A stretch of 64,000 nucleotides of DNA from Neisseria dentiae (GTDB lineage Bacteria > Pseudomonadota > Gammaproteobacteria > Burkholderiales > Neisseriaceae), in assembly GCF_014055005.1 (NCBI RefSeq), contig NZ_CP059570.1, positions 992,001-1,056,000 on the forward strand, given 5' to 3'. Position 1 is the stretch's first letter, and each line of letters opens with the position of its first letter. Position numbers and translations under genes: made by a program. The notes under the pieces were generated by a model that was given only the letters and a program-made list of their open reading frames with translations, made no database searches and was not told where the DNA came from. Shown here one piece after another: positions 45,767 to 54,958 of the stretch.

Positions 45767-47893
45767 ATGGCCAAACTAAAATCTATAGCCTTAGCCGTTA
45801 CCGGCGTATCGGCAGTTTCAGGTGCAGCATACACCCACGCAGCCCCCTCCAGTCAAATAGCAGGTATGGCAATGATGCGTTTGAATTCGTCACTACTCGA
45901 TCAAGAGCAAAGAAACCAAAACAACCTTGCATCAGGCAGCTTGTGGAATGCTATGCGCAAAGATTTCCGTATGGCCGAAGTCAATTCCGATTTGGTGCGC
46001 AGCCACGAAAACAAATTTTCTGCCAGCCGTGCCTATTTCGACCGCACCATCAACCGCAGCAAACCCTATATGTACCATATTGCGAACGAAGTGAAAAAGC
46101 GCAATATGCCCGCCGAAATCGCCCTGCTTCCCTTTATCGAAAGCGCGTTCGTTACCAAAGCCAAATCCCATGTCGGCGCATCGGGCTTATGGCAGTTTAT
46201 GCCTGCCACCGGCCGCCACTTCGGCTTGGAGCGCACAGCCTTGTATGACGGCCGCCATGATGTTTATGCCGCCACCAATGCCGCATTAAACTATCTCGAA
46301 TATCTGCACGGTATGTTCGGCGACTGGTCGTTGGCACTGGCTGCTTACAACTGGGGCGAAGGCAACGTCAGCCGCGCCATCAACCGCGCACGCGCGCAAG
46401 GCTTGAAACCGGTATATGAAAACCTGCGGATGCCTGCCGAAACCCGCAATTATGTACCCAAACTTCTTGCCGTGCGCAATATTGTGAAAAACCCTCAGGC
46501 TTTCGGCATGGGCTTGAGCGATATCGAAAACAAACCTTATTTCAAGGCCGTAGATGTCGACAAACCCATCGACACCAGTGCTATCGCACGCTTGGCAAAC
46601 ATTAGTGAAAGTGAATTTTTGGCACTGAATCCGGCATTTAACGCCCCCGTGTTCGTACCGAAAGCCAACCGCAAACTGCTGTTGCCGGCTCACGCCACTT
46701 CCACATTCGAGAAAAATTACCGCAATGCCAAATCCGACGAGCTGCTTTCTTGGAATGTTTACACCGCAGGCGGCAAAACCAGCCTGAACCGCATTGCCGC
46801 CGAAGCCGGCATGAGCGTAGCCGAACTCAAACGCCTGAACAACACCAACAGCGATTCGCTCAATTCGGGCCGTAATCTTTTGGTGGCAAAAAACAGCATT
46901 AAAGGCGGTAACGAATTCAACTATGTGCGTGCCGAAACCGAAAGCAGCCCGCTGCCGAACAGCTACAACACCAACGTGGCCTCGCTGAAACAAATTAACG
47001 GCTCGGATATCAAGGTGGCCGAATCCAACTCGGCTCCGATTGCCATTTTGACAGACCAAACAAAACCCGCCGTAGAAAAACGCAATGCCTCACCCGCACC
47101 GATTTCTATCGCAGCCTCACTGGTTGCGCCCAACCAGCTTCCGGAAAAAGCGGATACCGCAATTGCAAAAGCTGATTCCGTTAAAATAGAAAAAGTTGAT
47201 CTTGCCGCCGTTCAATCACCTGAAACCGCAACAGTAGCTATTGCAGAACCGCTTCCCTTACCCACGCAAACCTCCGCAACACCGGCACCCGAGCAACCGG
47301 CACCTTCCGACGAACCTGCTGATGTTGCAGTAAACGGCACCACCCTGCCCAACCGCGCACCTCAGGCAGCCCAATCCGAAGATCCTTTGCTGGCGCTGGT
47401 TAATGATGCAGAGCAACAGCGTTTGAATGCTGCAAACAGCATTAAAAACACACTCGCCCAACTGGAAGCCGACGAAACCGCCAACAAAGCCCGTGTCGAC
47501 CGTATTGTTGTCAGCCGCGCCAAACAACAACAACGCACTGAAGCCCGATTGGCCCGAGCCAATGCAGCTGCGCAACAGGCCAATAACACCCACCGCGTAG
47601 AAACCGGCGACACCTTGTTTAATATTTCCCAGCGTTATAACTTAAGCGTAGCCGATTTGATTACTGTTAACAATATCAAAGGCAACAGTATCCGCAAAGG
47701 CCAAGTGTTGAAAGTAACCGCCGCCTCCACACAGCGCAACGCCGTGCGTAACGTTTCTTATACCGTGCGCAAAGGCGATACGCTCAACACGATTGCCAGC
47801 CGCTTTAATGTTGATGTGAACGACATCCGCCGCTGGAACCGCAACACCCGCACGGTTACGCCGGGTCAACGGTTGAAACTGATGGGCAGCTGA
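45767..47893 (+). CDS. mltD: Membrane-bound lytic murein transglycosylase D-like, with LysM repeats
   Basis: The protein has 708 residues. A signal sequence (SIALAVTGVSAVSGAAYTHA) is followed by an SLT domain (about 95-235) with catalytic E125 in LLPFIESAF and then HVGASGLWQFMPATGRHFGL. A degenerate LysM-like unit lies at about 330-375. A low-complexity Ala/Pro/Glu linker leads to two clear LysM domains (HRVETGDTLFNISQRYNLSV and YTVRKGDTLNTIASRFNVDV). It cleaves peptidoglycan glycosidic bonds in the periplasm. There is no lipobox, unlike E. coli MltD. Confidence 0.88.
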   Translation: MAKLKSIALAVTGVSAVSGAAYTHAAPSSQIAGMAMMRLNSSLLDQEQRNQNNLASGSLWNAMRKDFRMAEVNSDLVRSHENKFSASRAYFDRTINRSKPYMYHIANEVKKRNMPAEIALLPFIESAFVTKAKSHVGASGLWQFMPATGRHFGLERTALYDGRHDVYAATNAALNYLEYLHGMFGDWSLALAAYNWGEGNVSRAINRARAQGLKPVYENLRMPAETRNYVPKLLAVRNIVKNPQAFGMGLSDIENKPYFKAVDVDKPIDTSAIARLANISESEFLALNPAFNAPVFVPKANRKLLLPAHATSTFEKNYRNAKSDELLSWNVYTAGGKTSLNRIAAEAGMSVAELKRLNNTNSDSLNSGRNLLVAKNSIKGGNEFNYVRAETESSPLPNSYNTNVASLKQINGSDIKVAESNSAPIAILTDQTKPAVEKRNASPAPISIAASLVAPNQLPEKADTAIAKADSVKIEKVDLAAVQSPETATVAIAEPLPLPTQTSATPAPEQPAPSDEPADVAVNGTTLPNRAPQAAQSEDPLLALVNDAEQQRLNAANSIKNTLAQLEADETANKARVDRIVVSRAKQQQRTEARLARANAAAQQANNTHRVETGDTLFNISQRYNLSVADLITVNNIKGNSIRKGQVLKVTAASTQRNAVRNVSYTVRKGDTLNTIASRFNVDVNDIRRWNRNTRTVTPGQRLKLMGS

Positions 47894-47925
47894 TTACTGC
47901 TAACATAAACTCATACAATCAAAAC

Positions 47926-47952
47926 AATACCCGATGGTTTTCATCGGGTATT
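47926..47952 (+). terminator. Intrinsic terminator after the mltD-like gene
   Basis: AATACCCGATG-GTTTT-CATCGGGTATT is followed by TTTATTTT. It is one of the few terminators here not built from DUS. Confidence 0.85.
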
Positions 47953-48095
47953 TTATTTTCAGACGACCCATCATATAAGACCTTGAATCCTTTTTAAAAC
48001 TCATGCCGACATACAAAATCCCTATACCATACTACGGCTCAATTCGAGTATCTTCATTGTTTCAAAAATAGCAGATATTCGGGACAAAGCTGTTT

Positions 48096-48674
48096 TCAAG
48101 AAAACACTTGATGCAGGTGTGCCTGGTAATCGGCAATAAATTTCGGCACATCCGGTGCCTTCATCACATCATTGCAGATGAAAGTGGGCAGCGGTTCGAC
48201 GCCGAGAAATTCGTTAGCCTTATGGAAATGCAGATAAGCACCGTCCACGCCAACACCGCCAAAAAATTCAGCAGGTTCGTTGAAAGCCTCAATGGGTGCA
48301 TTCCAAGTGAGCGACAACATATGTTTTTTACCTTGCAGCAAACCGCCTTTGCCGTAGTTTTTAGTGGGGTCGGTGCGGTGGCGCCCATCGCTGGCATACA
48401 GTTTGCCATGCCCGGCGGTAAATACTTCATCGATATATTTTTTAACAATCCACGGTTCGCCCATCCACCAGCCGGGCATCTGCCAGATAACGGCATCCAT
48501 CCACAAAAAGTTTTCAACTTCGGTTTCGATATCGTAACCTTGGTCGATAACGGTTTCGCGCACTTGATGCCCCATAGCAGCCAATGTTGCACAGGCAGTT
48601 TCGTGCAGGGTTCGGTTAAGTTCGCCGTGGCTATGGGCAAACGCTTTACCACCATTTAACAATAAGATATTCAT
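48096..48674 (-). CDS. mdaB: NAD(P)H-dependent quinone oxidoreductase (MdaB-like)
   Basis: The protein has 192 residues, flavodoxin-like. NILLLNGGKAFAHSHGELN is the FMN phosphate-binding start. WMDAVIWQMPGWWMGEPWIV and KKHMLSLTWNAPIEAFNEP match MdaB, a two-electron quinone reductase of the soluble NQO family. It stands alone in the cytoplasmic fraction, with a degenerate DUS (TGGCTGTCTGAA at 48709) upstream. Confidence 0.9.
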   Translation of the reverse strand: MNILLLNGGKAFAHSHGELNRTLHETACATLAAMGHQVRETVIDQGYDIETEVENFLWMDAVIWQMPGWWMGEPWIVKKYIDEVFTAGHGKLYASDGRHRTDPTKNYGKGGLLQGKKHMLSLTWNAPIEAFNEPAEFFGGVGVDGAYLHFHKANEFLGVEPLPTFICNDVMKAPDVPKFIADYQAHLHQVFS

Positions 48675-48825
48675 ATTTCAACCCTCCTTCTAGTTAAAGT
48701 AAATCGTTTGGCTGTCTGAACAAATACTTCTGCCGGCTTATTCTGTCGTTATTATGAAAATATTTTTCCGAGTTGGCTAATCGTGTTTGACAATAAACCG
48801 TATTATGCGAAACGATATTAAGGCT

Positions 48826-48992
48826 GAGACCTTTGCAAAACCCCAAAAAGTTTATTTTCCGTCATGCCCGCGTAGGCGGGAATCCAGACGCTTGGCATCC
48901 AAATATTTGTTTAATCAATGCTTCAATATTTCCATCTGGATTACCGCGGGATAAGCATTTCAGACGGCCTGAAAATATTTTTGCAAAGGCTC
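48826..48992. repeat. Mosaic repeat with dRS3-like unit
   Basis: GAGACCTTTGCAAAA and a slightly eroded TTTTTGCAAAGGCTC bound ATGCCCGCGTAGGCGGGAAT (48864-48883, one mismatch to dRS3), a spacer and a DUS. It occupies the 403-bp gap between mdaB and ppiD, in which no gene is seen. Confidence 0.75.
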
Positions 48993-49014
48993 AGGCCGTC
49001 TGAAAACTCTTGGC

Positions 49015-49047
49015 AAAAAAAGAGACGGTTTGACTACCGCCTCTTTG
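49015..49047 (-). terminator. Terminator after the ppiD-like gene
   Basis: On the minus strand an 11-bp stem with one mismatch (AAAGAGGCGGT / ACCGTCTCTTT) ends in a run of T. It lies about 30 bp past the stop codon. Confidence 0.7.
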
Positions 49048-49077
49048 TTGCACCGTTGCAACCTCTTTATACCTCTT

Positions 49078-50922
49078 TTATTGTTGCTCGGGGTTCACTT
49101 TTTGCGCCCCTTGGGTTTGCTTGATGGTGCTGCCCAAATAACTTACCAATGCGCTGAAAGAAGCATTGCTTTGGCTTTCTGCCAACGCCAGCTTGGCGGG
49201 TTTTAATTGTTCCGTTATGTTTTCAGGTGTTTTAACAGCCTGTACCTCCACCAACACCGGCGCAGGCAGGTTCGACAACAACACATAAGCCGGCTTGCCG
49301 TTTTCGGGTCGGGCTTTAATCAGCTGTGCATAAGCCTCTGGCGGCATAGACTGGCGCGCCTGTTCGGCAGTCAACTGTGAAATCGGTGACCATTTCAAAT
49401 CAGCGGCTTTACCTTTTTGTACATCTGCCAGCACCTGTTTGGCTTTGGCTTCCGCTAAGCGGGTGGCTTCTGTGCGCAGGTAGTCTGCCTTCACGAAATT
49501 TTTCGCCTCTTCAAACGGCTGTATTTTTTGCTCGCGAACTTCTTTCGCACGCACCACCCACACCAAACCTTCATTAACGGTAACCGGCTCCGAGTTATGC
49601 TTTTTCTTCATCACATCATCACTGAAAATGGCATTAATCAGATTATCGGGCATGCCGGCGGCCTTACCGTTTTCTTTGGTGAGCCAATCTGCGGGAGCTT
49701 GCAGCTTCAGGCCGGTTTTCTTGGCCACTTCCGCCAAGCTGCCGGGGTTGTTGAATGCTTCTTCGGCCAATTTTTCTTTGGCTTCGTTAAAGGCTGTTGC
49801 GGCTTTTTTCTGTTTCAACTCCGCTTCCAAACGGGCTTTTTCCTGCTCGAATGAAGGTTTGTCCTGAATATTCAGAATGGTGATGATATGGTAGCCGGCG
49901 GCCGTCTGAACCACTTCGCTGATCTCACCTTTTTTGAGCGAAAAGGCACGGTCTTCAAATTCTTTCAGCAACCCGCCGTCTTGAGGCAAGTAGCCCAGAT
50001 TACCACCGTTGGCGGCGGATGCCTCGTCACGTGAATACTGTTTGGCCAGCGCGGCGAATTTAGACGGGTTGGCTTTAAGCTGGGCCAATACTTTTTCGGC
50101 CTCTGCTTTAGCGGCTGCCCTCACGTTTTCAGGTGCATCTTGAGGCACGGTAAACAGAATATGGGCGATTTCGCGCTTGGGTTTGGCTGATGCACTTTCC
50201 TGCTCGAAAGCTTTTTTCAACTCTTCTTCACTCACGGTTTGCTGTTTGGCCACATCTTGAATATTCAAAGCCACATGCTCCACTTTGACCGCTTGCGGAA
50301 TCACATAGTCTTTTTTATTGGCATCATAATATTTTTTCAGCACGGCATCGTCTGTTTTCACTTGCTGCACAAACGCTTCGGAGCTGAATGATACCGAACG
50401 CACGGTACGCTCGGCCTGCGTGGCCATAATCAGCTGCTTGGCCTGTGCATCGCTAACCAGATTGCCGTTATTAACCAAGCTGATCAGATTGTTTACCGCA
50501 AATTCGTTGCGGATTTCTTCAATCAGCTGGTCTTCCGACATTTGACGCTGGTTCAGATATTGGTTGAAGATATTTTGACTGAATTTACCGTTTTGGTCGT
50601 GAAAACTGGGTTCGTCCACAATAATCTGCTTAAGCTGCTCCTGCGAAACGGAAATACCCATTTCACGCGCGCCCTCGGTGAGCAAGGCACGCTGCACCAA
50701 CGCATTGAATACCGCATCGCGCGATTCGCTGCCGCCGGCAGCCTGCATATTCTGCATGGCCGTGTTCAGTTGGTGTTCGCTAACCTTTTGGCCGCCAACT
50801 TTAACAATATAATCCGAGCCGGGTGCGGCCACGGTGCTGACACCGAATCCAACAAAAGTCAGTGCAATCAAGCCCAATAAAATTTTAGCGGGTGTTTTGT
50901 ATTTTTCTACGGCTACAAACAT
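49078..50922 (-). CDS. ppiD: SurA N-terminal-domain/PpiD-like periplasmic peptidyl-prolyl isomerase
   Basis: The protein has 614 residues. One N-terminal membrane helix (TPAKILLGLIALTFVGFGVS) is followed by a SurA-type chaperone segment (LNTAMQNMQ, VFNALVQRALLTEGAREMGI). A parvulin domain (about 260-360) reads IAHILFTVP, LAKQYSRDEASAANGGNLGY and VVQTAAGYHIITILN. A degenerate second parvulin region fills the C-terminus. PpiD acts at the SecYEG exit to help fold outer-membrane and periplasmic proteins. A DUS encodes VVQTAAGYH at 49906, inside the catalytic domain. Confidence 0.92.
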   Translation of the reverse strand: MFVAVEKYKTPAKILLGLIALTFVGFGVSTVAAPGSDYIVKVGGQKVSEHQLNTAMQNMQAAGGSESRDAVFNALVQRALLTEGAREMGISVSQEQLKQIIVDEPSFHDQNGKFSQNIFNQYLNQRQMSEDQLIEEIRNEFAVNNLISLVNNGNLVSDAQAKQLIMATQAERTVRSVSFSSEAFVQQVKTDDAVLKKYYDANKKDYVIPQAVKVEHVALNIQDVAKQQTVSEEELKKAFEQESASAKPKREIAHILFTVPQDAPENVRAAAKAEAEKVLAQLKANPSKFAALAKQYSRDEASAANGGNLGYLPQDGGLLKEFEDRAFSLKKGEISEVVQTAAGYHIITILNIQDKPSFEQEKARLEAELKQKKAATAFNEAKEKLAEEAFNNPGSLAEVAKKTGLKLQAPADWLTKENGKAAGMPDNLINAIFSDDVMKKKHNSEPVTVNEGLVWVVRAKEVREQKIQPFEEAKNFVKADYLRTEATRLAEAKAKQVLADVQKGKAADLKWSPISQLTAEQARQSMPPEAYAQLIKARPENGKPAYVLLSNLPAPVLVEVQAVKTPENITEQLKPAKLALAESQSNASFSALVSYLGSTIKQTQGAQKVNPEQQ

Positions 50923-51155
50923 GGCATTTAATCAAGATAATAAGGCAAAGGCGCATTGTAACAGCGTTTGCAAGTACTGTGCAGCTTAAAGAACGCCCGG
51001 CAGTCTGCAATCTCCCCAACGGTGTATGTATTGACGACACCACCATGTTCAAGAGCAAATAAACCTTACATGCCAGTTTCAAGAAACATGTAACTTAAAA
51101 ATACAAAATGAATATTTTTTGAATTACTTAATTATGTTGGAAATTGTCGCAATAT

Positions 51156-52391
51156 TTAACATTGCCGCACCGTTTCAGACGGCATCCAACGGGCAACGCC
51201 CATCGCGGCGGCTACGGCGAAGGAAAGCGGCAGATAGGCGTCGAAATTTTGGCCGGTAAAGCCGACCACCAGTGCGAACGCGGTCAGCGGGGCGTTCATC
51301 GACACCGCCAGAAATGCCGCCGAGCCGGCCAGTGCGGCGGCGGTCGGGTCAAGCGTTGGCCAAATCATCTGCCCCAACAGGCCGAGGCACAAGCCGGCGA
51401 GCGCACCGATGGCCAAGCCCGGGGTAAGCGTGCCGCCGTAGGCACCGCTGCGCAGGCAGAGCAAAACTACGCCGGTTTTGGCGATGAGCAAAGCGGCGGC
51501 AACGCCCAAGCCGGTTCCCCAGTAGGCGGTTTGCGCGGCGGAGCGGCCGTTGCCCAAAATCTGCGGCAGCCAAATAGCGATTACGGCGGTCAGCAGAAAC
51601 GCCGCCGGCAGCGTCCACAATAGCCGTTTGCCGCTGCATCGCCGCTGTTCGGCACGCTTGACCGAACGCCGGAACCATTCGGCGGGTGCCGCCACAGCCG
51701 CACCGATCACGATGGCGAGCACGATTTCGGTGCTGCCACCGCCCATTTGCCCGACTTCGTAAAAGGTTTCGGAAGATACCGCGATGCGCACCACCCATAC
51801 GGCAACGGCGGAAACCGCCAGCGCGATGGCGGCATAATAGGCGGAAAACACCCCCAGCAAAATTTCCAATGCAAACAAGGCACCCGCAAACGGTACATGA
51901 TACACCGCCGCCAGCCCGGCCGCCGCACCGCAGGCCACCAGCACCCGCCGCGTTTCGCCGTCCAAACCGGCGCGTTCGGCAATACGGGTGGCGAACAGCG
52001 CCCCCAGTTCGCGCGGCGCCACCTCGCGCCCGACCGGTGCGCCGCAGCCGACCGCTGCAATCTGCAATACGGCGTGTGCGATACTTTCCGGCAGCGGGGG
52101 ACGTCGGCCATTGCCGCTGCCCGCCACCATGGCACTGATTGCCGCCAGCGGGCGGCCTTTGCTTTGCAGCAGCGCCCAACCGGCCCCCGCCAATACGCCG
52201 CCCGCCAGCATGGCGATTATGCGCTGTTGCGGCGTGGTGCCTTCGGTAACGATGCGCAATTGTGCTTCGCTGTGGCCGAACGCCAGATATTCGATGCCGT
52301 GGATCAACCAGGTCAGTGCCGCAGCGCCCAAGCCGGCGGCGATGCCGGTAAGAATAACGGCACAAAACAGCGGCAGGTGTTTGAGTGTCAT
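51156..52391 (-). CDS. ClC-family chloride channel/antiporter
   Basis: The protein has 411 residues from ATG 52391; a longer start at 52424 adds 11 residues. ClC selectivity motifs are visible: GSGNGR (in place of GSGIP), GAPVGREVAPRELGALFA (the GRE gating Glu) and AYGGTLTPGLAIGA (the GxFxP-type region). An Ala-rich membrane protein with about 10-12 hydrophobic segments. It could be a channel or an H+/Cl- or F- exchanger; substrate not readable. The last bases overlap a DUS (TTTCAGACGGCA). It lies at one end of the stretch with atypical DUS. Confidence 0.85.
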   Translation of the reverse strand: MTLKHLPLFCAVILTGIAAGLGAAALTWLIHGIEYLAFGHSEAQLRIVTEGTTPQQRIIAMLAGGVLAGAGWALLQSKGRPLAAISAMVAGSGNGRRPPLPESIAHAVLQIAAVGCGAPVGREVAPRELGALFATRIAERAGLDGETRRVLVACGAAAGLAAVYHVPFAGALFALEILLGVFSAYYAAIALAVSAVAVWVVRIAVSSETFYEVGQMGGGSTEIVLAIVIGAAVAAPAEWFRRSVKRAEQRRCSGKRLLWTLPAAFLLTAVIAIWLPQILGNGRSAAQTAYWGTGLGVAAALLIAKTGVVLLCLRSGAYGGTLTPGLAIGALAGLCLGLLGQMIWPTLDPTAAALAGSAAFLAVSMNAPLTAFALVVGFTGQNFDAYLPLSFAVAAAMGVARWMPSETVRQC

Positions 52392-52439
52392 GAATGGCTT
52401 TCGCTTTGAGATACGGGCTGTCAATATTCGGTAATCGTG

Positions 52440-52451
52440 TTCAGACAGGCA
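52440..52451 (-). repeat. Atypical uptake sequence TGCCTGTCTGAA
   Basis: On the minus strand the sequence is exactly TGCCTGTCTGAA, which is the TG-wadDUS dialect as I recall it, rather than AGGCCGTCTGAA. An ordinary AG-type DUS lies 2 bp away. Two further copies form the hairpin at 53712-53758, so the FUSC gene is bracketed. Confidence 0.8.
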
Positions 52452-52464
52452 TTTCAGACGGCCT

Positions 52465-52557
52465 GAAACCTTTGCAAAACCTCCAGATACGGATGCCGTT
52501 CAAGGTGTAGCGGCGCACAACAGCCATGTGCCGCAGATGGCGGTTTGCAGAGGCCTC
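52465..52557. repeat. 93-bp shortened type-B repeat with inverted ends
   Basis: GAAACCTTTGCAAAACCTCC and GTTTGCAGAGGCCTC bound a core that matches 29853-29986 (GTTCAAGGTGTAGCGGCGC, CCGCAGATGG) but lacks about 40 internal bases. It lies between the ClC and FUSC genes. Confidence 0.7.
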
Positions 52558-52619
52558 AGCATAGTACCCGTTTCTTTATCTGGCCGATATTGCTGCCGAG
52601 TAAAACCGGTTCCGTTCGG

Positions 52620-53645
52620 CTATTGGCCGCTGTCCCTGTCTTTTTCGTTATGGCCCAGAATACCGAACAGCCAGCCTGACACCAGCGCCGTCGCACCGCC
52701 GAGCAGGGTGGCTTCGATGCGGTGTTCGGTGGCGGCCAACGGATCGCCATGGCCGATGGCGAACAGAAACACGATGGTGGCGGAAATGGCGGCGGTCAGC
52801 AAGGCGTATTGGGCACGCTGCACGGCCAAGGCCGTGGCGGCGGACACTGTCGTGGCCAGCATCATCAACGGCAGGCTGTCGTGCAGCAGGTACACCGTGA
52901 GCGTGGCCAAGGAGCAGCCCGCTACGGTGCCGATCATACGGTGCAGGCTGCGGGAGACGGTGGCAGCCGCTTCCGGACGCAAAATCATCACGGCGGCTAT
53001 CGCCGCCCAATAATCGTTGCTTAAACCGATATGGCGCGCCATCCACAAAGCGGCGGTTACCGCCACGGCCGCAGCCAGCGAAAAACGCCACAACATATTC
53101 GCCGGCAGCCGCTGCGCAGGTTTGGCCGGCAGCGGCGGAGAATGGCGGGTGAAAAATCGGGCCGTCAGCGCGGTAAACAGAATCTGTATGCCGCCGCCGG
53201 CCAACATCAAACCGCCGCGCTGCAAGGCAGCTTGCCAGTCGCTCGGGTAATAGCCCGCAATCAGATAGGCGCAGACGGTTTGCAGCGTCACCCACCACCA
53301 GCTGCTGTTGTAGCTACTCAAGGCGGCGCAAACCGCCGTCAGCAGCGCCACCACGGCAAACGCCGGCAAACCGTGTCCGCCGATAAGCGAACCGATGACA
53401 CCCGCCAGCGCCATACCGGCGCAGGCAGCCGCCATGGCGCCCCAGCGGAAACGGCCCAGCGCGTGTGCTGCACCGAAAGCGGTGGAAAACGCCGCACCGG
53501 CCATCACCATCACCGCCTTGTCGTCCCACTCCGCCGCCAGCAGCAATACCAGTAGCAGCGCAGGCGCACCCAGCCATGCCTGCTGATAGTAAATCTGCCC
53601 GGGCCAGCCGTGCTGCTGCAAACGCTGCCGTAAAAAAGTCCACAT
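52620..53645 (-). CDS. FUSC-family integral membrane protein (aromatic acid exporter-like)
   Basis: The protein has 341 residues with about ten membrane helices in two blocks. SNDYWAAIAAVMILRPEAAATVSRSLHRMIGTVAG holds the FUSC hallmark (DYWAAIAAVMILRP, then SLHRMIGT). Members include YccS- and AaeB-like exporters of aromatic acids. This form lacks the large cytoplasmic domain of YccS. It is bracketed by TGCCTGTCTGAA sequences, unlike all other genes here. Substrate unknown. Confidence 0.82.
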   Translation of the reverse strand: MWTFLRQRLQQHGWPGQIYYQQAWLGAPALLLVLLLAAEWDDKAVMVMAGAAFSTAFGAAHALGRFRWGAMAAACAGMALAGVIGSLIGGHGLPAFAVVALLTAVCAALSSYNSSWWWVTLQTVCAYLIAGYYPSDWQAALQRGGLMLAGGGIQILFTALTARFFTRHSPPLPAKPAQRLPANMLWRFSLAAAVAVTAALWMARHIGLSNDYWAAIAAVMILRPEAAATVSRSLHRMIGTVAGCSLATLTVYLLHDSLPLMMLATTVSAATALAVQRAQYALLTAAISATIVFLFAIGHGDPLAATEHRIEATLLGGATALVSGWLFGILGHNEKDRDSGQ

Positions 53646-53711
53646 GATTCGGGTTGCCTACCGTATTTCGAATATGTTTTGATGGTTTCTGCCATAAGGC
53701 AGAACACGCCG

Positions 53712-53758
53712 TTTTTTCAGACAGGCATTACATATGCATATATGCCTGTCTGAAAAAA
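53712..53758 (-). terminator. Hairpin built from two TGCCTGTCTGAA sequences
   Basis: TTTTTTCAGACAGGCA (53712-53727) and its complement TGCCTGTCTGAAAAAA (53743-53758) form a 16-bp perfect stem around an AT-rich loop. It lies about 65 bp past the AEC permease stop codon on the minus strand. The DUS dialect differs from that of every other paired terminator in the window. Confidence 0.85.
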
Positions 53759-53823
53759 CAGCCATAGCGATACTAATGGAATCGTATAACCAATCTCACG
53801 CCAAACCGGAATGCCCGAAGCAC

Positions 53824-54894
53824 TCACACAAAACGCAACAGCCAATCCACCAGCGGGATCACCGCCATAAACAGCAGCGTACTGGTGGTAACCACATTGG
53901 TGGCGTATTCCACATCGCCCTTGGCCTCGTTGGCGAGAATCGGCAATACCGCCAAGGCTGGTACGGCGGATTGGATAATTAAGGTATGTGCTTCCATGGC
54001 AGGCAGCGGCGCGTAGTCTTTACCGAGGATAATCAGGGCAATCATCACCACCGGTGCCAGTACGAAGCGGCCGAGCAGCGCGGCAACGGTGTCGCGGTCG
54101 AAACGGATGCTGCGCAAGCCCGCATCGCACAGCGTGATGCCGATATAGATCAGCGACAAGGGAGTTACCACGCCGCCGAGATAGGATAAGGCGCTGTGTA
54201 CAAATGAGGGCACCGGAATCTCCAGCAGCAAAAACACCAGCGCTACCAGAAAACCGGCCAAGGGCGGCGGCGGCAGTTTTTTCCAGTCAAACGCCTTATG
54301 CTGCGCAGCCTGCGGCTCGCTGCTGTCATGGGCAATCAGGAACACGCCGAACGCCCAAGTGGACACCGTATTCAACACGTAATACACCAAAAAATACGGC
54401 AGGCTGTCGTTGCCGAACAAGGCAATATTGAGCGGCAAGCCGATAAAATGGTGTTGGCGTTGACCACCGTGTTGATGAATACACCGCGCCGCCCGCGCCG
54501 CACTTTGAGTACCTTCACCATCAGCCAGGCGGCAAGATATAGTGAATTCAAATAAAAACTCCGAAATGAAATAACTGCATTCAAACTTGCAATTGGGCGA
54601 TATGCTAAAGAATCGTTTTACCCTACTTCGGCATTCTTATTTTAATCCACTATAACCGATGATCACGGAAATCAAACCGTACACCAAGCTGCCGGAGAGC
54701 GACATCAATTTGTCGCGGCTAAGATAAGTGAGCACCGACACAAAAATCGATGCTGGCAGTGCCACATTCATGATCAGTTTGGAAATATTGCCGGCAAAGC
54801 TGTCGGCAAACCAGCCTTGCTGCCGCAGCAGAAAACCCAGCGCGATCACCAGCACGATGGCGAGGATGCTTTCGACGGAAGTCAGAAAAGCCAT
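53824..54894 (-). pseudogene. AEC-family (auxin efflux carrier/malate permease-like) transporter, disrupted
   Basis: From ATG 54894 (AGGAGA upstream) the frame reads MAFLTSVESILAIVLVIALG to SVIIGY, then is cut by the 117-bp MITE at 54538-54654. Removing the element with one TA joins IGY to LAAWLMVKVLKV in frame. A second lesion follows at about 54440: ATTTTATCGG appears to lack one T, since adding it gives NANTIFIGLPLNIALFGN. The rest (10-helix permease, ending VIPLVDWLLRFV) is intact. It sits downstream of the malolactic-type enzyme gene, so the original role was probably malate or lactate transport (MleP-like). The gene now appears inactive. Confidence 0.85.
54538..54654. mobile_element. 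117-bp Correia-like MITE, copy 2 (inside the AEC permease gene)
   Basis: This copy is identical to 30064-30180. It is inserted at a TA, which is duplicated (115 net bases gained), between codons for IGY and LAAW of the permease. The ends TATAGTGAATT and AATCCACTATA match the Correia end consensus, while the core does not look like Correia core DNA. Confidence 0.9.
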
Positions 54895-54920
54895 GACCGT
54901 CTCCTTTCTCTCAAACCATA

Positions 54921-54951
54921 AGGCCGTCTGAAAAGGTTTCAGACGGCCTCG
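54921..54951 (-). terminator. Inverted AG-type DUS between the malolactic-type gene and the AEC gene
   Basis: AGGCCGTCTGAAA and TTTCAGACGGCCT with a minimal loop lie directly after the enzyme's stop codon on the minus strand. Confidence 0.75.
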
Positions 54952-54958
54952 ATGCGTG

